From Diplonema papillatum (lineage: Eukaryota; Euglenozoa; Diplonemea; Diplonemida; Diplonemidae), in assembly GCA_030068145.1 (NCBI GenBank), contig JAPJBO010000119.1, positions 248,001 to 312,000 on the forward strand: a stretch of 64,000 bases of DNA, given 5' to 3'. Below the pieces are notes generated by a model. That model did not search any database. It had not been told where the DNA came from and was given only the letters and a program-made list of their open reading frames with translations. Of this stretch, positions 31,701-42,170 are shown in pieces; positions within the stretch are counted from its first letter, which is position 1, and each line of letters starts with the position of its first letter. The translations under genes were made by a program, and so were the position numbers.

Positions 31701-34700
31701 ATCCAGTGCATCAGCACAAGAAACGCAAGGTCGCTTGCACATTGGCCCCTTGCCAAGATGAGCATCACAGGAGGTCAGAAAGTACTGGAGGTGTTGGCAA
31801 GGCCAGTGTCTTTACCTCGCCCGAAATGGGTCCAAAGGGCCGCGTGCAGCGCGAACCACAACCGCAGTTGGGCTTGCGCGCAGAAAACGGGAGTTCGGCT
31901 CAAGAAAACGTCAGCGTTGTGCACCATCATTATAACAATAAAAAGTGACACCCCCTACTCCATACAACTTCTATCAAACTTCTATATTCAGCATTGTGGG
32001 TAACACCACTGTTACGCTGTTTTTTAGCGAAAATTATGCGTAACACGAGTGTAACATGACAATTCTCGCTGAAAAACAGCGTAACACGAGCGTAACATGA
32101 TAAAACAGCGTAACACGAGCGTAACATGCCCAATTTGACTGTAAAACAGCGCAGCACGAGCGTAACAGGATAATTCTCGCTAAAAAACAGCGTAACACGA
32201 GCGTAACATGATAATTTTGGCTGTAAAGCAGCGTAACACGAGCGTAACATGATATTTTTCGCTAAAAAACAGCGTAACACGAGCGTAACATGCCCAATTT
32301 GGCTGTAAAGCGCCAAGCCGACGTCTATCGTCACACACTCGGGACTGTACCTGTACCTGGTGTAGCGTACCGTGCGCCGGGGGGCGTGCCCCCCGGACCC
32401 CCAATTAGGCCCAATTTGATGTACCATACCGTTCGCCGGGGGGCGAAGCCCCCCGGACCCCCCCCTCTCCCAGAGTCGTGTGGGTGATGAGGCCACCAAA
32501 AAAAAAACCAGAAAGACCTTGCCGTGGGCGCGGGTCAAGGGCCAAGCAGTGTTCTAGGCTGGTTCGCGGGTGGGAGGCCAAAGAATGGTCGAAAGTTGTC
32601 GCCGTTTGCTTTATTTGGAAAGATCTGACGCAACTCTTTGCAATGCGTCCGTTCCCGGGGAGAAATCCTGCTTCAAGCTCTCAACGGACACCTGAGGTTT
32701 TCCATGGAGCGCCCCTCCCCCCTTTTCCCAAGTAAACCTACCCCCCTCCGTCCTTGAGTGGCACGCGAGGGGAGAGGTAAAGGGGGGGTCGAATAATAAC
32801 ACCTGTGGTCTTGTTCGATTCGAATACTAACAAAAGTTCCGGTAGCCGGACAGTAGCAGGATCAAATAGCGGTAGTGTTTTTAGACAACCAGACGCGTGT
32901 CAAATAACTGTTATTATTTGACCCCCCGAGTGGAAGCGAAAGCTGAAGTGCACGTGACTTGTAGACGCGGGAAACCTCAACCCCGGTTACATTTTTATAA
33001 GTGTAGTGGACGCAGTGGCAAGTAAAACAAGCCCTGTCAGGACCGTTTAGACACTCAGTTAGCCGCCAGCTGCATGTGGAGTATCAAAATGTCGTATTGC
33101 GTAGTTTGTGCGGAGTTCTTGCGTACTTCGTTACTTCGGGTTCGGGGGGTACCAATTTGTTTTGGATAATAAACCCACGCTCGCCAAAAGGCTCGCTTTT
33201 TTTCGATAACAATTAATTGTAAACACGAAAGAGAACGCTGGCAGCGTGTTTGGGAGAAGGTTAGCCTACCGATCATATTCACTCACTGTCACTCACTAAC
33301 AGGCTAATCCTCCCCCGGCACGTACAAACAAACATCGCGCCTATTCTTTTTGCTTCTTTTCAGAAAAATGGCTGCTGTGTACCTGTGCCACGTTGTTGGA
33401 GCCGTAGAACTCCATCGCGCCGACGTCGTTGCGCACGTCGTTCGGCGTGCCTCGGTCGATGATGCGCGCCACGGCGGGCGTCGTGCCCTTGCCGTCGAGC
33501 GGCTCGAAAACGATGGCCGCGGAGAAGGCACGGACCCCGGAGTCGAGCAGCCCCGCGACCGCCATGTGCAGCAAGTCCGCGAAGGCGGGGTCCCGCGAGT
33601 TGCCGACGACGATGACCTCCCGCTCCTTCACGGGCGCCAGGCTCACGAACAGCGCGTTGTTGCCCCGCGTGACGGCGAGCCCGAGCTGCTGGTGCACCGC
33701 CACGGTGTCTGCCCACAAATTCGAGCCGTGGGCCGCGGAGTACTGCAAGCACTGCTGCCGCATGATCTCCGCGCGGTGGAAGTACGCCGTGCTCACCACC
33801 ATCTGCATGTGCTGGTGCAGCTGCGAGGCCGAAGCGCGGCCGGTGCTGTCCCACATGAGGTGGGGTGCAACCGCAGAAGCATCCAGTTTGCGGATCTGTG
33901 GCGATTGTGTGTTCAGTGAGCGGACTGGACAAGATTCGTTCGGTTGGACCGGACGAAGATTCTTTCGGCTGGACAGGTCTTCTTACTGGGGGGAGGTCGA
34001 ATTATCAAAGGGGGCTAAATACAAATACAACGGGTATCGCGATTTCCAGATTTATAGAAATCTTGGGCTCAAGTTGGGCCGATCCTTCTACTGCGGCAGC
34101 AACGTTACCGTTGTTCTGGCGACCAGATACCAATACAATCCAGCGACAACTTGTGGCTAAAGTTGTGGTCCAACGGGTCACGCTGGCCCAGTGTGAACTT
34201 CAAATGCAGGTAATACAAGGGGTGCTTGCTCTGTCAAAGGCTAGGGTTACGAGATAACGTCGCCCGAAGACGATCTCGATACGATGGACGAAGCTGAGGT
34301 CAGGCTGGCGATATCCAGCTCCATTGTCGGAATGCTGCGCTTTCGCGCCGCGCGCGTTTCCACCGTTCTGCCGAGGTTCTCCCGCGGCTGAGCAGTAGGT
34401 CTGTTGGGCTTCTCGCTGCCAGCCCTCATGCAGGAGGGGTGGGATGTTTATTAGAATTCCAGTGGTGGTTTTCAGGTTGCCTCTCCTGGTCGGGGCCCCT
34501 ATTGCTGCCAGCTCTCAAGCAGAAGGGGGGAAAGTGGATTTCAGGCGGCCTTCTTGGTGGACTTCCCTCTTGTTGCCGGCTCTCAAGCAGAAGAGGGGTA
34601 CAGTGGATTTCGGCGATCGACATGGCGCGAATACAAAATATGCAGCACTGACGACTCGCACCGCGTAAAATTCATGTTAAATTCCGCTCCTTCGAGGGGG

Positions 34701-36161
34701 TCGCTCGGGAGCCGTTGCTCCCACTCGTCCCGCGCATTTAACGTACATTTAATGCCGCGTTCGCCCAAACAGATTCGGTGGTTACGGTCCTTAGCTGGCC
34801 TGCTAAAGCTGTGGGACAGAGCCGACGGCGCAGCCGCTGCTAACAGGGGCGGCCTGTGCGGGACTGACTAAGCGACGGAGGCGGCAGGTGCGCAACCGTT
34901 CATGTTCATGCCCCAACGTTGGAGCCATTCCGTAGGGTGCATCGCAAACGCAGCTGAAGATGAGTCACAAGCTACCAAGAAGAAATGATCAGCTGACTTG
35001 CCGGCCTACGTGACATTTACAAGCAACACGAAGGAAAACGATTCGGAGGACAACAAAGCTTGTGCCGACCCAGACCTCCAGTTTCGCTTCGTGGACTGTA
35101 ATAGCCTGTATCACAGAGTAGTCTAGCAATGCGCATCCAAGCCTTGGGCCTCCTTCGGCTCAGGGGCCGCCACAATTGCCACGAAGGTTTTAAAGTGTAA
35201 GTTCACTTAGAGATCCGGGGTTTTGTGGCAGTTGTGGCAAAGTTTCTGGACCTTTTGAAATTTCTCCAACGTCACGCAAGTGAATGCAAATATTTGGCCC
35301 AGAAAACACGCTCCTCGTGAACGTTTCCTCACTGTGCACCGTCCGTGCACCTGTGAGTCTGGTCCGAGAATGGGATGATGCTCAAGCGATCCACCCATGG
35401 TCAGTTGGGGAACTCTGGCTTCGGATGGCATATGCTAGTTGTCTGAGAATGATGAGAAGTCGTACCGTGGCGAACCACTTGTGCGCGGTGCTTAAGTAGT
35501 CCCGAACGGCTGCCTTCGAAATCTTGAGAGGCGAATGCTCGCGGGAAATGAGGAGGGAGTGCCATTTCTCGTATTTGGCGACGTTTGCCGCCACGTAGCA
35601 GTGTTCACTCTCGATCCGCCCGAATATGTCAGCGGCGGTTCGTCCGAGGTTGCAGAAGTCACAGCCGCTGCCTTGCGTGTCTTCAATTTGCTTGCGGATG
35701 AGTGCGTCTTGTTCGTCGCTTACCCTGTCGCTGTATCCGGGTCGGTACTTGCGTATCTCATTGAACAGCGTGTGTTCGTAGGTCACCTTGTTTCTGACGG
35801 AGATAAGTTTCTGCGCCTCGACAAAGTGCAACGAGTCCGTGCCTTTCGGGTACGCTGCGAACATCGCTTTTACCCTACTGATAAACGTTTCTGGAACTTC
35901 CAACCGGCCTGTCTTTTCTTCTATGACGAACAGCCTGTCCACAAGACTGCGATCGGGTAGTCCTCGGAGGTATGCTGGCAAGTCGTATATCGTGGCAACC
36001 CCTGGCCGGGTAGGAAGGCTGGGTTCAGAACGTAGGGGGGTTATTGAAAAAGGGGTTTGGCTTTGTGCAGGCAGCAACTTGTTTGAGCTGAGAGCGAGGA
36101 TCAGCGCAATGAGCAGGAATGCTATCAACTGCCTTGTTCGCCGGTGCCTGCCGGGCATCAT
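28745..36161 (-). CDS. Membrane-anchored HIT/GalT-like nucleotide transferase, three exons
   Basis: Exons 36161-35466, 33895-33383 and 28801-28745 all join in phase 0 for about 421 residues. An uncleaved signal-anchor (LIAFLLIALILALSS) near residues 12-26 follows a basic start (MMPGRHRRTR), suggesting a type II membrane protein of the secretory pathway. Exon 1 has CDFCNLGRTAADIFGRI and KYEKWHSLLISREHSP, like the zinc-binding and substrate-binding parts of galactose-1-phosphate uridylyltransferase relatives. Exon 2 has the HIT-type motif ASQLHQHMQM after WDSTGR, as in Ap4A phosphorylase/GalT proteins, where the middle histidine is the nucleophile. Exon 3 gives the end DPFELMQKILNFAGHEGV, joining to MEFYGSNNVAQ. 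The substrate is unknown; the family transfers nucleotidyl groups to phosphates or sugar phosphates. Intron 2 (28802-33382) houses a 3.6-kb TIR element. Exon 3 is assigned by phase, acceptor and fit only. Confidence 0.6.
30117..31055 (+). CDS. Unknown 312-residue frame inside the TIR element
   Basis: Starts at ATG 30117 and ends TAG 31053-31055. Its length is more than chance would easily give at this base composition. The product has a cysteine cluster near the start (FICLKCLQECGATRRKC), further cysteines (CCERSCLC), a basic tail and no membrane segment. I do not recognise it. It could be a diverged transposase, a captured host gene, or a chance frame; shorter frames overlap on both strands. 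Confidence 0.35.
   Translation: MLQNLRCENLEKGCFVSSARSEEETGTRGFICLKCLQECGATRRKCTRLRLQQQLRRQGARFQTATATTTWTGVFKLSELDACCERSCLCTPQKYLLRMLHSVPFGGAEPICLSISSGRSKFGQSADHDCGENNATRILYRGSDTASDFLPHGFATQLVDMEYNEKENMQRFAIEEFGCSCREFFRSLLTAAKPRPYKEYKHLGGGMVVRLIPAGSKINGYSSRRHRRWGVPQGCAQAGHRIIMQDSKVSVSYSHFCKRRPSKQKEPAQLVRSETRNSRYSSSCFSGNDCYTTYFRTTLRRLTELAVVFGHL
31585..31650 (+). repeat. 12-bp tandem repeat (CCAGTCGCCCAG)n
   Basis: Five to six units inside the TIR element; the minus strand would read WLGDWLGD. No sign of function. Confidence 0.8.
32010..32310 (-). repeat. Minisatellite of the right arm
   Basis: Six to seven units of ~45-50 bp around CAGCGTAACACGAGCGTAACATG. Inverted relative to 29535-29650 in the left arm. 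Confidence 0.8.
32782..32927 (-). mobile_element. TIR element GGGGTCGAATAATAACA type (copy 2)
   Basis: About 146 bp with ends GGGGGGTCGAATAATAACA and TGTTATTATTTGACCCCCC. Inside it is the reverse complement of copy 1 (CACGCGTCTGGTTG, TTGATCCTGCTACTGT). In the HIT-gene intron. Confidence 0.8.
33009..33165 (+). repeat. Dispersed repeat, pair of 27813-27985
   Basis: Direct copy with about 80 percent identity over the better parts. Confidence 0.7.
33222..33345 (-). repeat. Dispersed repeat (GGAGGATTAGCCTGTT family, copy 2)
   Basis: Inverted relative to 14305-14426 and 60207-60312; contains CACGAAAGAGAACGCTGGCA and AACAGGCTAATCCTCC. Confidence 0.65.
33896..35465. other. Intron 1 of the HIT/GalT-like gene
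   Basis: Contains two to three loose copies of a ~75-bp unit at 34400-34615 (GCTCTCAAGCAGAAGRGG, AGTGGATTTC) and the short hairpin repeat at 35190-35235. No other gene is supported. Confidence 0.45.
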
Positions 36162-36364
36162 TGTCTCGAGCTGCAGATCTCTTCCTGGTCTATATTCTGA
36201 TACGGAGCACCTTGTAACTACAAAACAGCAACACGCATCGGAGGGCCGAAAGCACCTATCTCCGTTCCTCCCCGCTCCACACCCTCGCCCAAATAGCTGT
36301 GAAAAGTGTGTGTGTATAGTATACTCTGAAGACATCCGAAAACGTTGTCAAACGTTTGCACGAC

Positions 36365-36495
36365 GCACTAGTTATGGGGTTTCACTAGTTATTAACTAGC
36401 TCAATGACTAGTGAAATTTATAACTTGCGAACTAGCACATAACTAGCAGTGCTAGTTATATAACTAGCTCTGCCAGTTATGTAACTAGCTCTGCT
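36365..36495. repeat. Cluster of CTAGTTAT/ATAACTAG palindromes
   Basis: About ten occurrences of ACTAGY or its complement with TTAT neighbours (for example CTAGTTATATAACTAGCTCT). Lies about 200 bp upstream of the HIT-gene start, so it could be a promoter feature or a small decayed tandem repeat. Confidence 0.55.
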
Positions 36496-36689
36496 CAGTG
36501 AAGTACAGTAAAACTGCACTGAGCTGAGTCAAAAAGGACGGTGTCTTCCAACTTCAGCGCTCAGACTAGGTATCCTGGCCCGCTTTTTCTTGCTATCTGC
36601 TGCTCGGCTGTCTCGGTTGTCTCTTCGTCAAGCAACAAGCGTTTTGGGACAACCGATCTAAGCAGAAAGGATTTGAAGAACTGTAGAAG

Positions 36690-37165
36690 GAGACAGTACA
36701 CAAATTTCCATCAGGTTTCTGCCGTGGGAGAAGTTTCCACCAATCGTATCCGGAACAAAAAGCTTCCCAACATTTTCGCCATAAGAAATTTCCATCCAAG
36801 ATAAGAAATTGCCGCCGGTAGTTTCTGCCATGAGAAATTTCCATCAGGTCTCTGCCATGAAAGAAATCTCCACATAATAGTTTTCGTTGTAAAAAGATTT
36901 TGCCCACAATTTCCCGTGAAGAAATTCCTGGCCGGTAGTTTTCGCTACAAGAAAAACTCCACCAGGTTTTCGTGAGAGAAATTTCCACCAATAGTTTCCG
37001 TTGTAGAAAGTTTCCACCAACAAATTTCCACGAAAGAAATTTCCGCAAGTAGTTTCCGCCACGAGAAAGTTTCCATCAGGTTTCTGTCGTGAGAGAACTT
37101 TCCACCAATAGTTTCCGTTACGAAAAATTGACACCAAGAGTTTCTGTCGTGAGAGAATTTTCCTC
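36690..37165. repeat. Degenerate minisatellite, ~30-40-bp units
   Basis: Alternating GTTTCYGYCRYGAGAAA and TTTCCAYCARGTTTCTG blocks. The minus strand has partly open frames reading NYWWKFLSRQKPDGNF-like repeats, broken by frameshifts. Confidence 0.65.
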
Positions 37166-38984
37166 ACGGTGGCTCACTTCTTCACTAACAAAAAGGGACG
37201 TACGACTTTTTTGACACATCGGGGTTTCCTTACCGGGACACTGGGTAATTCTCCTTCGGTGCGGTTGCCATCCAACCGTAGGCGCCGACCCGGTGTGCGA
37301 ATTAAACTCATGTTTAATGCGCTGTTCTACCAAACGGACCTCGGCTCCGTCCTTGGCCGGACCGCTGGCACTACAGGATCCTCGGTTGTGCTCCTTAGGA
37401 AGAGCTGGCCGGCGTGTGGGCACGGGCGAATGTGGCCGCCTCGGCGGTTGCGGTTGCGGGCCGGGCCGGCGCGACCGCGAGCAGACAGGCTGCATGCGCG
37501 AACACCGTTAGCTACGACCGGCGTGTGGGCACGGGCTTGCGCTGCCGAGGGCCCGATCGCGCCATTCACGCGGTCCATGGGATTGTCCCAATGGCTCCTA
37601 TCCCAATGGTTCTTTGCCAGCAGATAAGAACGTGGGAGAACGCAGACTGGAACGGTCTCCCCTTCTTACGGTGAGGCCAGACGCGCGAAGTGCAGCTGGT
37701 GAAACGACGTTCTTCTGCAACCAGCTCGTGGAGCTCCTTCTCCACCACACCTTGCCGGAGGACACGCCTTCGGGGTCTTAGGCCGCAGAAGCTCAACTCA
37801 GACCAGCTGTGCTCCAACCTGCTCGGGAGGTCCGCAAAGTTCAATCCTCCGGGACAACTGATACCAGGCACTGGCCCTTGCCCGAACTCCCAGAGCTCAT
37901 GATCCAGCAGAAGGCAACACGGTGGCCGCCGTGCCACCTAGACTCGAAACGCCGGTCTCCAGGCGGGCCGGCACCAGACACCGCATGCCCGGCGCAGCGA
38001 CACAGGAGCACGCCAGGAAACAGAGCTGCGCCGCCGGACGGGCCAGGCCTTCACAGCGCGGCGGTACTTCGCAGCGGAAAAGTGCACATCGCGGATCAGG
38101 CGCGCATGCCGGCGCCGAGGCGTCTACCACCCCACCGGGGATAGCTCAGGAAGTTGCAAAAAGCGCGTAGTAGAGGGTGGGATAGCTCAGGAAATCGCAA
38201 AAAAACGCACAGTCGTATTTCTTGGGGGTTTTTTGCATGAAGCATCTCCTCGAATGCGCGATTAGATCTACTTTCCTGTGAAATTCCCCTTTTTCCATGG
38301 TAATTGCCCAGCCGAGCGGGATATAAGGGAACAAAATTTGTTCGTCCCATGGGGATATAAGGGAACAAAATTTGAAGTGGTGGGATATAAGGGAAATTCA
38401 CCTTTTTTTTAATGCCAAGAAGGGATTATTCTAATCCCGAAATTCGGGAAATTCATGGCTAAAAAGTCTGTAGCATGGCCGGAAAGATTTTTTTTTCCAC
38501 GTTGAGCGAGCTTTTCTGAATGGCCTGTAAGCCTGGCATGCGACCTTCGTGGCGTGTTGCTGCTTCGCCACCTTGTAGACCCCACTTGCGGGTCTTGCGG
38601 GTCCTCTCGCCTTCATGTCTCTGACCTTGCAAGCACAAAAAAGTTTTCACCAGAAACTCCCGTGGTTAAAAAACCTTATTAACCGGCCTATATTTTGAGA
38701 ATACTTTTTTTTTCTTTTGGTGAAGAACTAATTTTTTAACCATGCAGGATAATCCCTGATGCCAAGGCGCATCTCAACAGCATGAATGGGCGACATCGAC
38801 CCAATGCTACCGCCCCTCTCGCTGCCGCGCAACAGTTCACCGGCACATGCAGAAAGGACAAGGGTGGAAAGGTTGCATGCAATTTTGGGGGGCTATCGCG
38901 TTCAGCGCGGCCGTGTCAAGCAAGTGGGAGCCGCGGCCGGTTCGTCGTAAGCACCCCACCATGTTGTAGCTTAAGACTTTGTTT
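37166..38984. other. Region without a supported gene
   Basis: GC-rich at 37380-38140. Positions 38140-38200 hold two GGGATAGCTCAGGAA units and 38318-38395 three GGGATATAAGGGAACAAAAT units. No coding region is supported. Confidence 0.35.
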
Positions 38985-39135
38985 GTGCGTGCCGGTTGAT
39001 CGTTTTCCCACTTGTATTTACCCTGTGTATATTCAGGTAAGGAATTCTGATCAACCACCAAAACACGCTGCCTACGTCTTTTTAGCCTGCACAATACATT
39101 GAAGGGCAACCCGCAAGATTGTTAGTACTAAAAAG
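38985..39135 (+). repeat. Dispersed repeat, pair with 53644-53755
   Basis: Shared blocks: TTGTGCGTGCCGGTTGATCG, CTTGTATTTACCCTGTGT, GGGCAACCCGCAAGATTG, TAGTACTAAA. The copy here has an extra ~45 bp in the middle. Confidence 0.75.
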
Positions 39136-39639
39136 AAGTGCGTAGTTTTGTTGTTGAAGAAAAGAAAGGTGAGAGGGAAATGATGATCGTTCTCTGCACA
39201 GGCTCAGCTCGACAAGCACTCTGTTGCAACCAAAACGCCTGCCAGTCGTTGAACTGAGCCAGTGCAGCGAAGGATCACCCCCTCTTCTCCTTTTACCTTG
39301 CACAACCCCAATGCATGGTGCGTGCTCCTGCACGTTTTCTCCAGTGCAAGTTGGGGGGTTCGTCTTGTTGCGGTAGTGGGGAGTCACCGGCTTAGTACCA
39401 CACGTATGCCAGCCCTTAGCTACGGAACCCGCAGAAGCACTCGGCATCTTCGTCCCCTAGGGGTGTGGCAAGCTGCTTTTACAACAGCGAGAGATCTCAA
39501 CATTGTCGTTACGGTGAGGGGCCAAATTGACCAGCCTCAAAGAACGACTTTGGTTGCAGTATGTGAGGCAACATTGTCCTCGTTGGATGAGACGAACTTC
39601 ATTTCGCGACTCTCGGTCGCTTCACGATGAGGAGGCTTT

Positions 39640-39832
39640 GTCCTCGTTCAACGTGATAAACTTCAAGGAAGCGACGTTCGGTTGAATGTAACAGCGCACA
39701 GATCGTATCAGCATCGTCATCCGTTGAGAAGACGAAGTCCTCGTTTGAGCCTCGTTTGAGGTGACACGCTCAAGGAAGCGACGTCCGGTTTAACATAAAA
39801 GCGAAGCTTCAAGGGAGCAACGTTCGGCTGCA
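39640..39832. repeat. Duplicated 3' end of the DHHC gene
   Basis: CTTCAAGGAAGCGACGTTCG ... ACAGCGCACAGATCG ... CATCGTCATC at 39660-39725 is a diverged copy of the sequence ending the DHHC coding region (39808-39875). A third partial copy is at 39770-39810. Confidence 0.6.
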
Positions 39833-41651
39833 CTACAACAGCGCGGCGATCTCATCACTATCGTCGTCATCGTCTTCCGGCGAGGACGCGTTTTCTTCGT
39901 TCGATTGAACAACAGCATGCGGCGGTGGAAAGTGAGTGGTGACCCACCAACAATTGACGAGGCAGTTCTCACTAGCAAATGGACTCCGAGAAGTACCCGG
40001 GTACAAGGTCTGATACTTGATGTACTCTCGGAGGGTCAGACCACGGGTTGCCAACCAACAGTACATGACAGACCGATCCACAAACGGGAGGTAAGTGAAG
40101 GTGAAGATGATGAGAAGCACTGCGGCGACATCGGCGTGCGAATCGATGGGTTTGTCCTCGTTGAAGTGGCGCCTGAAGCTCGCCTTCTCGACCATGAAAA
40201 AGAGGCACCAAGCCAGGATCCAGACGCAGAGCAAGACTGCCGCCCACAAGAAAAGAGCAAACGCGGCCCGGTTGTTCTTCCCCACGCACGCGCCAAGCAC
40301 CCCGCAGTGGTGATCCATTTCTTCTATGCACACGTTGCACTCGGAACAGTGCGCAGCTCGCAGGGGCCTCAGCAAATTGCACGTGGAACACCACTTGCGC
40401 TTGACGAGCACGTCATTAAGAACCATCGCGACGTCCCTCCTGTATCGTTGGTGTATCGTTTTTTGAGACTGGAGGTCCTATGTACATGCAATGTGAATAG
40501 CCTCTATTCGAGCCAACCCCACTTTTCTGTAAACGAGTTTGAAAGTGTATTGTTTTTGACTAGACAATAGCGCGGAGCTAGCTTTTTTTCCCCTGCCAAA
40601 ATGCAAAGGGGTGGCAGAGTGAGCGGGCGTCGGCCCCCAGGCCGGTAGGCCCGGGGGTTTTCCGGTCGAAGATTTCTTCGAAGTTTGTGGGGTCTCGGGG
40701 TCTAATGTGCCCGAAATTTGCGTTTTTTGCGGTGTTTCTCAGTATCTCGCGGTACTTGGGTCACCCCGGGAAAACGGAGTCGGGAGGGGTCCGGGGGGGT
40801 CTCCCCCCGGGTATACCGAACTTGCTATCACAGGCCAAACTTGCTACCACATGCCGAACTCAGCATCACCAGAACCCGAACTTTGCTTCGCCCGAACGTT
40901 GCTTCACCAGAACTTAGCTAAGCCCGAACTTTACTGTTTCCCGAACGTTACCTGCTGCCTCCAGTCTCGCCTCGCGCCGGTCTTACCGCGCGCACTTAAT
41001 TGTTTTGTATAAGCACCTGCTTTGTAGGAAATACTTGAGGAGGGTGCCAGCTGCAAAGATCAAAGGAGGTAAATGTTCTTGCATGCTGTGCCTGCAATGA
41101 AGTGTCAGCTTGGAACTGTTTCGAACTAGAGGAAACCAACTGGTTGCTTAAACCACAGCATTTCGCTTCATCACAGGCAGGTGGCGAGTGGAATGTGACT
41201 TCTGCCCAGTGCCTTTCAAACGAGTTCTGCTCTGCCCCGCATGTGTCCTCAGAACCAATCTTCATCATCCTTTTCCTGGGGTTACGGATCCAGTTTGCCA
41301 ACTTCCCTTACCTACTTACTTAGTTCTGTCGGCTTTGAGCCTGGGAGACGTAAACCCATACCGCGGCGTGCAATGTGTCCGCACCGGGGCCGTTTCGACG
41401 TTGCAGAGTGGGGTGAGGCTCGGTCGCACGACGCCAGGGTCGGCGAAAACCACGTAGAAAAGGCTGGCGGCGACGAGGAAGAGCAGCCCCCCCGTGCCCC
41501 CCAGCAGCAACGGGCTCCGAAGCGCCACGAACACGGCGAAAACCGCGCAAGGCGCCGCGAACACGGCAGCGACGGCAACCCCGCGCTTCCAACAAGGCGA
41601 CGCTCTGCAGCACCACAGGTCTACTCGGTGGCTCGTCTCAGGCTCTGGCAT
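39833..41651 (-). CDS. DHHC palmitoyltransferase, two exons
   Basis: Exons 41651-41362 and 40439-39833 join in phase 2 (donor GTATGG, acceptor TACAG), giving 298 residues; an in-frame ATG at 41705 would add 18. Exon 1 carries two membrane helices (VAVAAVFAAPCAVFAVFVAL and LLFLVAASLFYVVF) ending in the family DPG motif (FADPGVV). Exon 2 begins with the cysteine-rich domain (KWCSTCNLLRPLRAAHC, CNVCIEEMDHHCGVLGACVG), whose DHHC cysteine takes the acyl group. It is followed by two helices (FALFLWAAVLLCVWILAWCL and VAAVLLIIFTFTYLPFV). The tail ends in an acidic run (PEDDDDDSDEIAALL). It should S-acylate membrane-associated proteins in the endomembrane system; its substrates are unknown. All key cysteines are present and it looks functional. 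The intron carries a mini-exon-like repeat and CCCGAACTT repeats. Confidence 0.88.
40790..40960 (+). repeat. Degenerate CCGAACTTGCTATCAC-type repeats
   Basis: Seven or more short units (CCGAACTT, CCGAACGTT, CCAGAACTTAGCT) within the DHHC intron, preceded by a GGGGGGTCTCCCCCC palindrome like those in the 28.9-32.5 kb element. Confidence 0.55.
41008..41075 (+). repeat. Recurring mini-exon-like unit (copy 3)
   Basis: Plus strand reads KHLLCRKYLRRVPAAKIKG, then a donor-like GGTAAATG. Antisense to the DHHC gene, in its intron. See 4600-4661 and 20462-20530. Confidence 0.5.
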
Positions 41652-41742
41652 TTTCAACACCCGTCGCCCCCACCCCCCCCCCGAAAGGGGCCTGTTGCTA
41701 TTCATTGTTCAACCCCGTCACATGTCTGTATTCCTAGAAAAT

Positions 41743-41815
41743 TTAAAGTGCAAGTTCGCTTAGAGACCCGGGGGTTTTTAAAGTCTCCGGGTGACCAATG
41801 TCGTGAAGGACCCTT
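41743..41815 (+). repeat. Short hairpin repeat (best copy)
   Basis: AGTGCAAGTTCGCTTAGAGA, CCCGGG, then AAGTCTCCGGGTGACC and CCTTTAAGGT. GAGAC and GTCTC can pair. Similar sequences lie at 3672-3722, 28055-28103, 35190-35235, 53303-53348, 57299-57375 and 62770-62800, with a weaker one at 10005-10030. Confidence 0.65.
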
Positions 41816-42024
41816 TAAGGTAACGAGAGGGAGAGAGAGAGAGAGAGAGAGTTTGAATAGAGCATCTATTTGGTATCGGAAAGTAGGTGCGAGATCAGGC
41901 AAACCTTGTGCGCTAGCTTCGTTTAACCGTGAATCTAATAATCAGGGCTTACCCCACATTCTCGCTTTCATTTCACCAACCCTGTGACAATTATCATCTT
42001 CACCGTTTCTGCCAACGCGACCTT

Positions 42025-42170
<146 letters not shown>

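Larger units (their letters stand above)
28945..32515. mobile_element. ~3.6-kb element with long inverted repeats carrying minisatellites
   Basis: The left arm (about 28945-29735) and right arm (about 31930-32515) are inverted copies of each other. In order inward they share: GGTTTTTTTGG-GGTGGTC; a block with CGAACGGTAYGGTA and GGGGTCCGGGGGGC; TTTACAGCCAAATT; a (GTTACGCTCGTGTTACGCTG)n minisatellite of ~45-50-bp units (two to three on the left, about six on the right); and GGGGGTGTGTCACTTTTTATT, adjacent to the inside. ACTTCTATCAAACTTCTATA appears beside both arms in the same orientation. The interior holds an unknown 312-codon frame. Long TIRs recall Mutator-like elements, but no transposase is recognised. 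Boundaries are approximate. Confidence 0.6.

Noticed and set aside
28905..32560. Direct repeat GGGYCAAGGGCCAAGCAG at both outer edges of the long-TIR element as target duplication
   Set aside because: It is too long and imperfect for a target duplication, and not exactly at the arm ends; may be part of the element or coincidence.
36593..37167. Minus-strand NYWWKFLSRQKPDGNF repeat protein
   Set aside because: The frame changes several times within the minisatellite and no intact gene spans it.
37293..37674. GC-rich open frames at 37.3-37.7 kb
   Set aside because: Three frames on both strands are open together because of GC richness; none has protein-like character.
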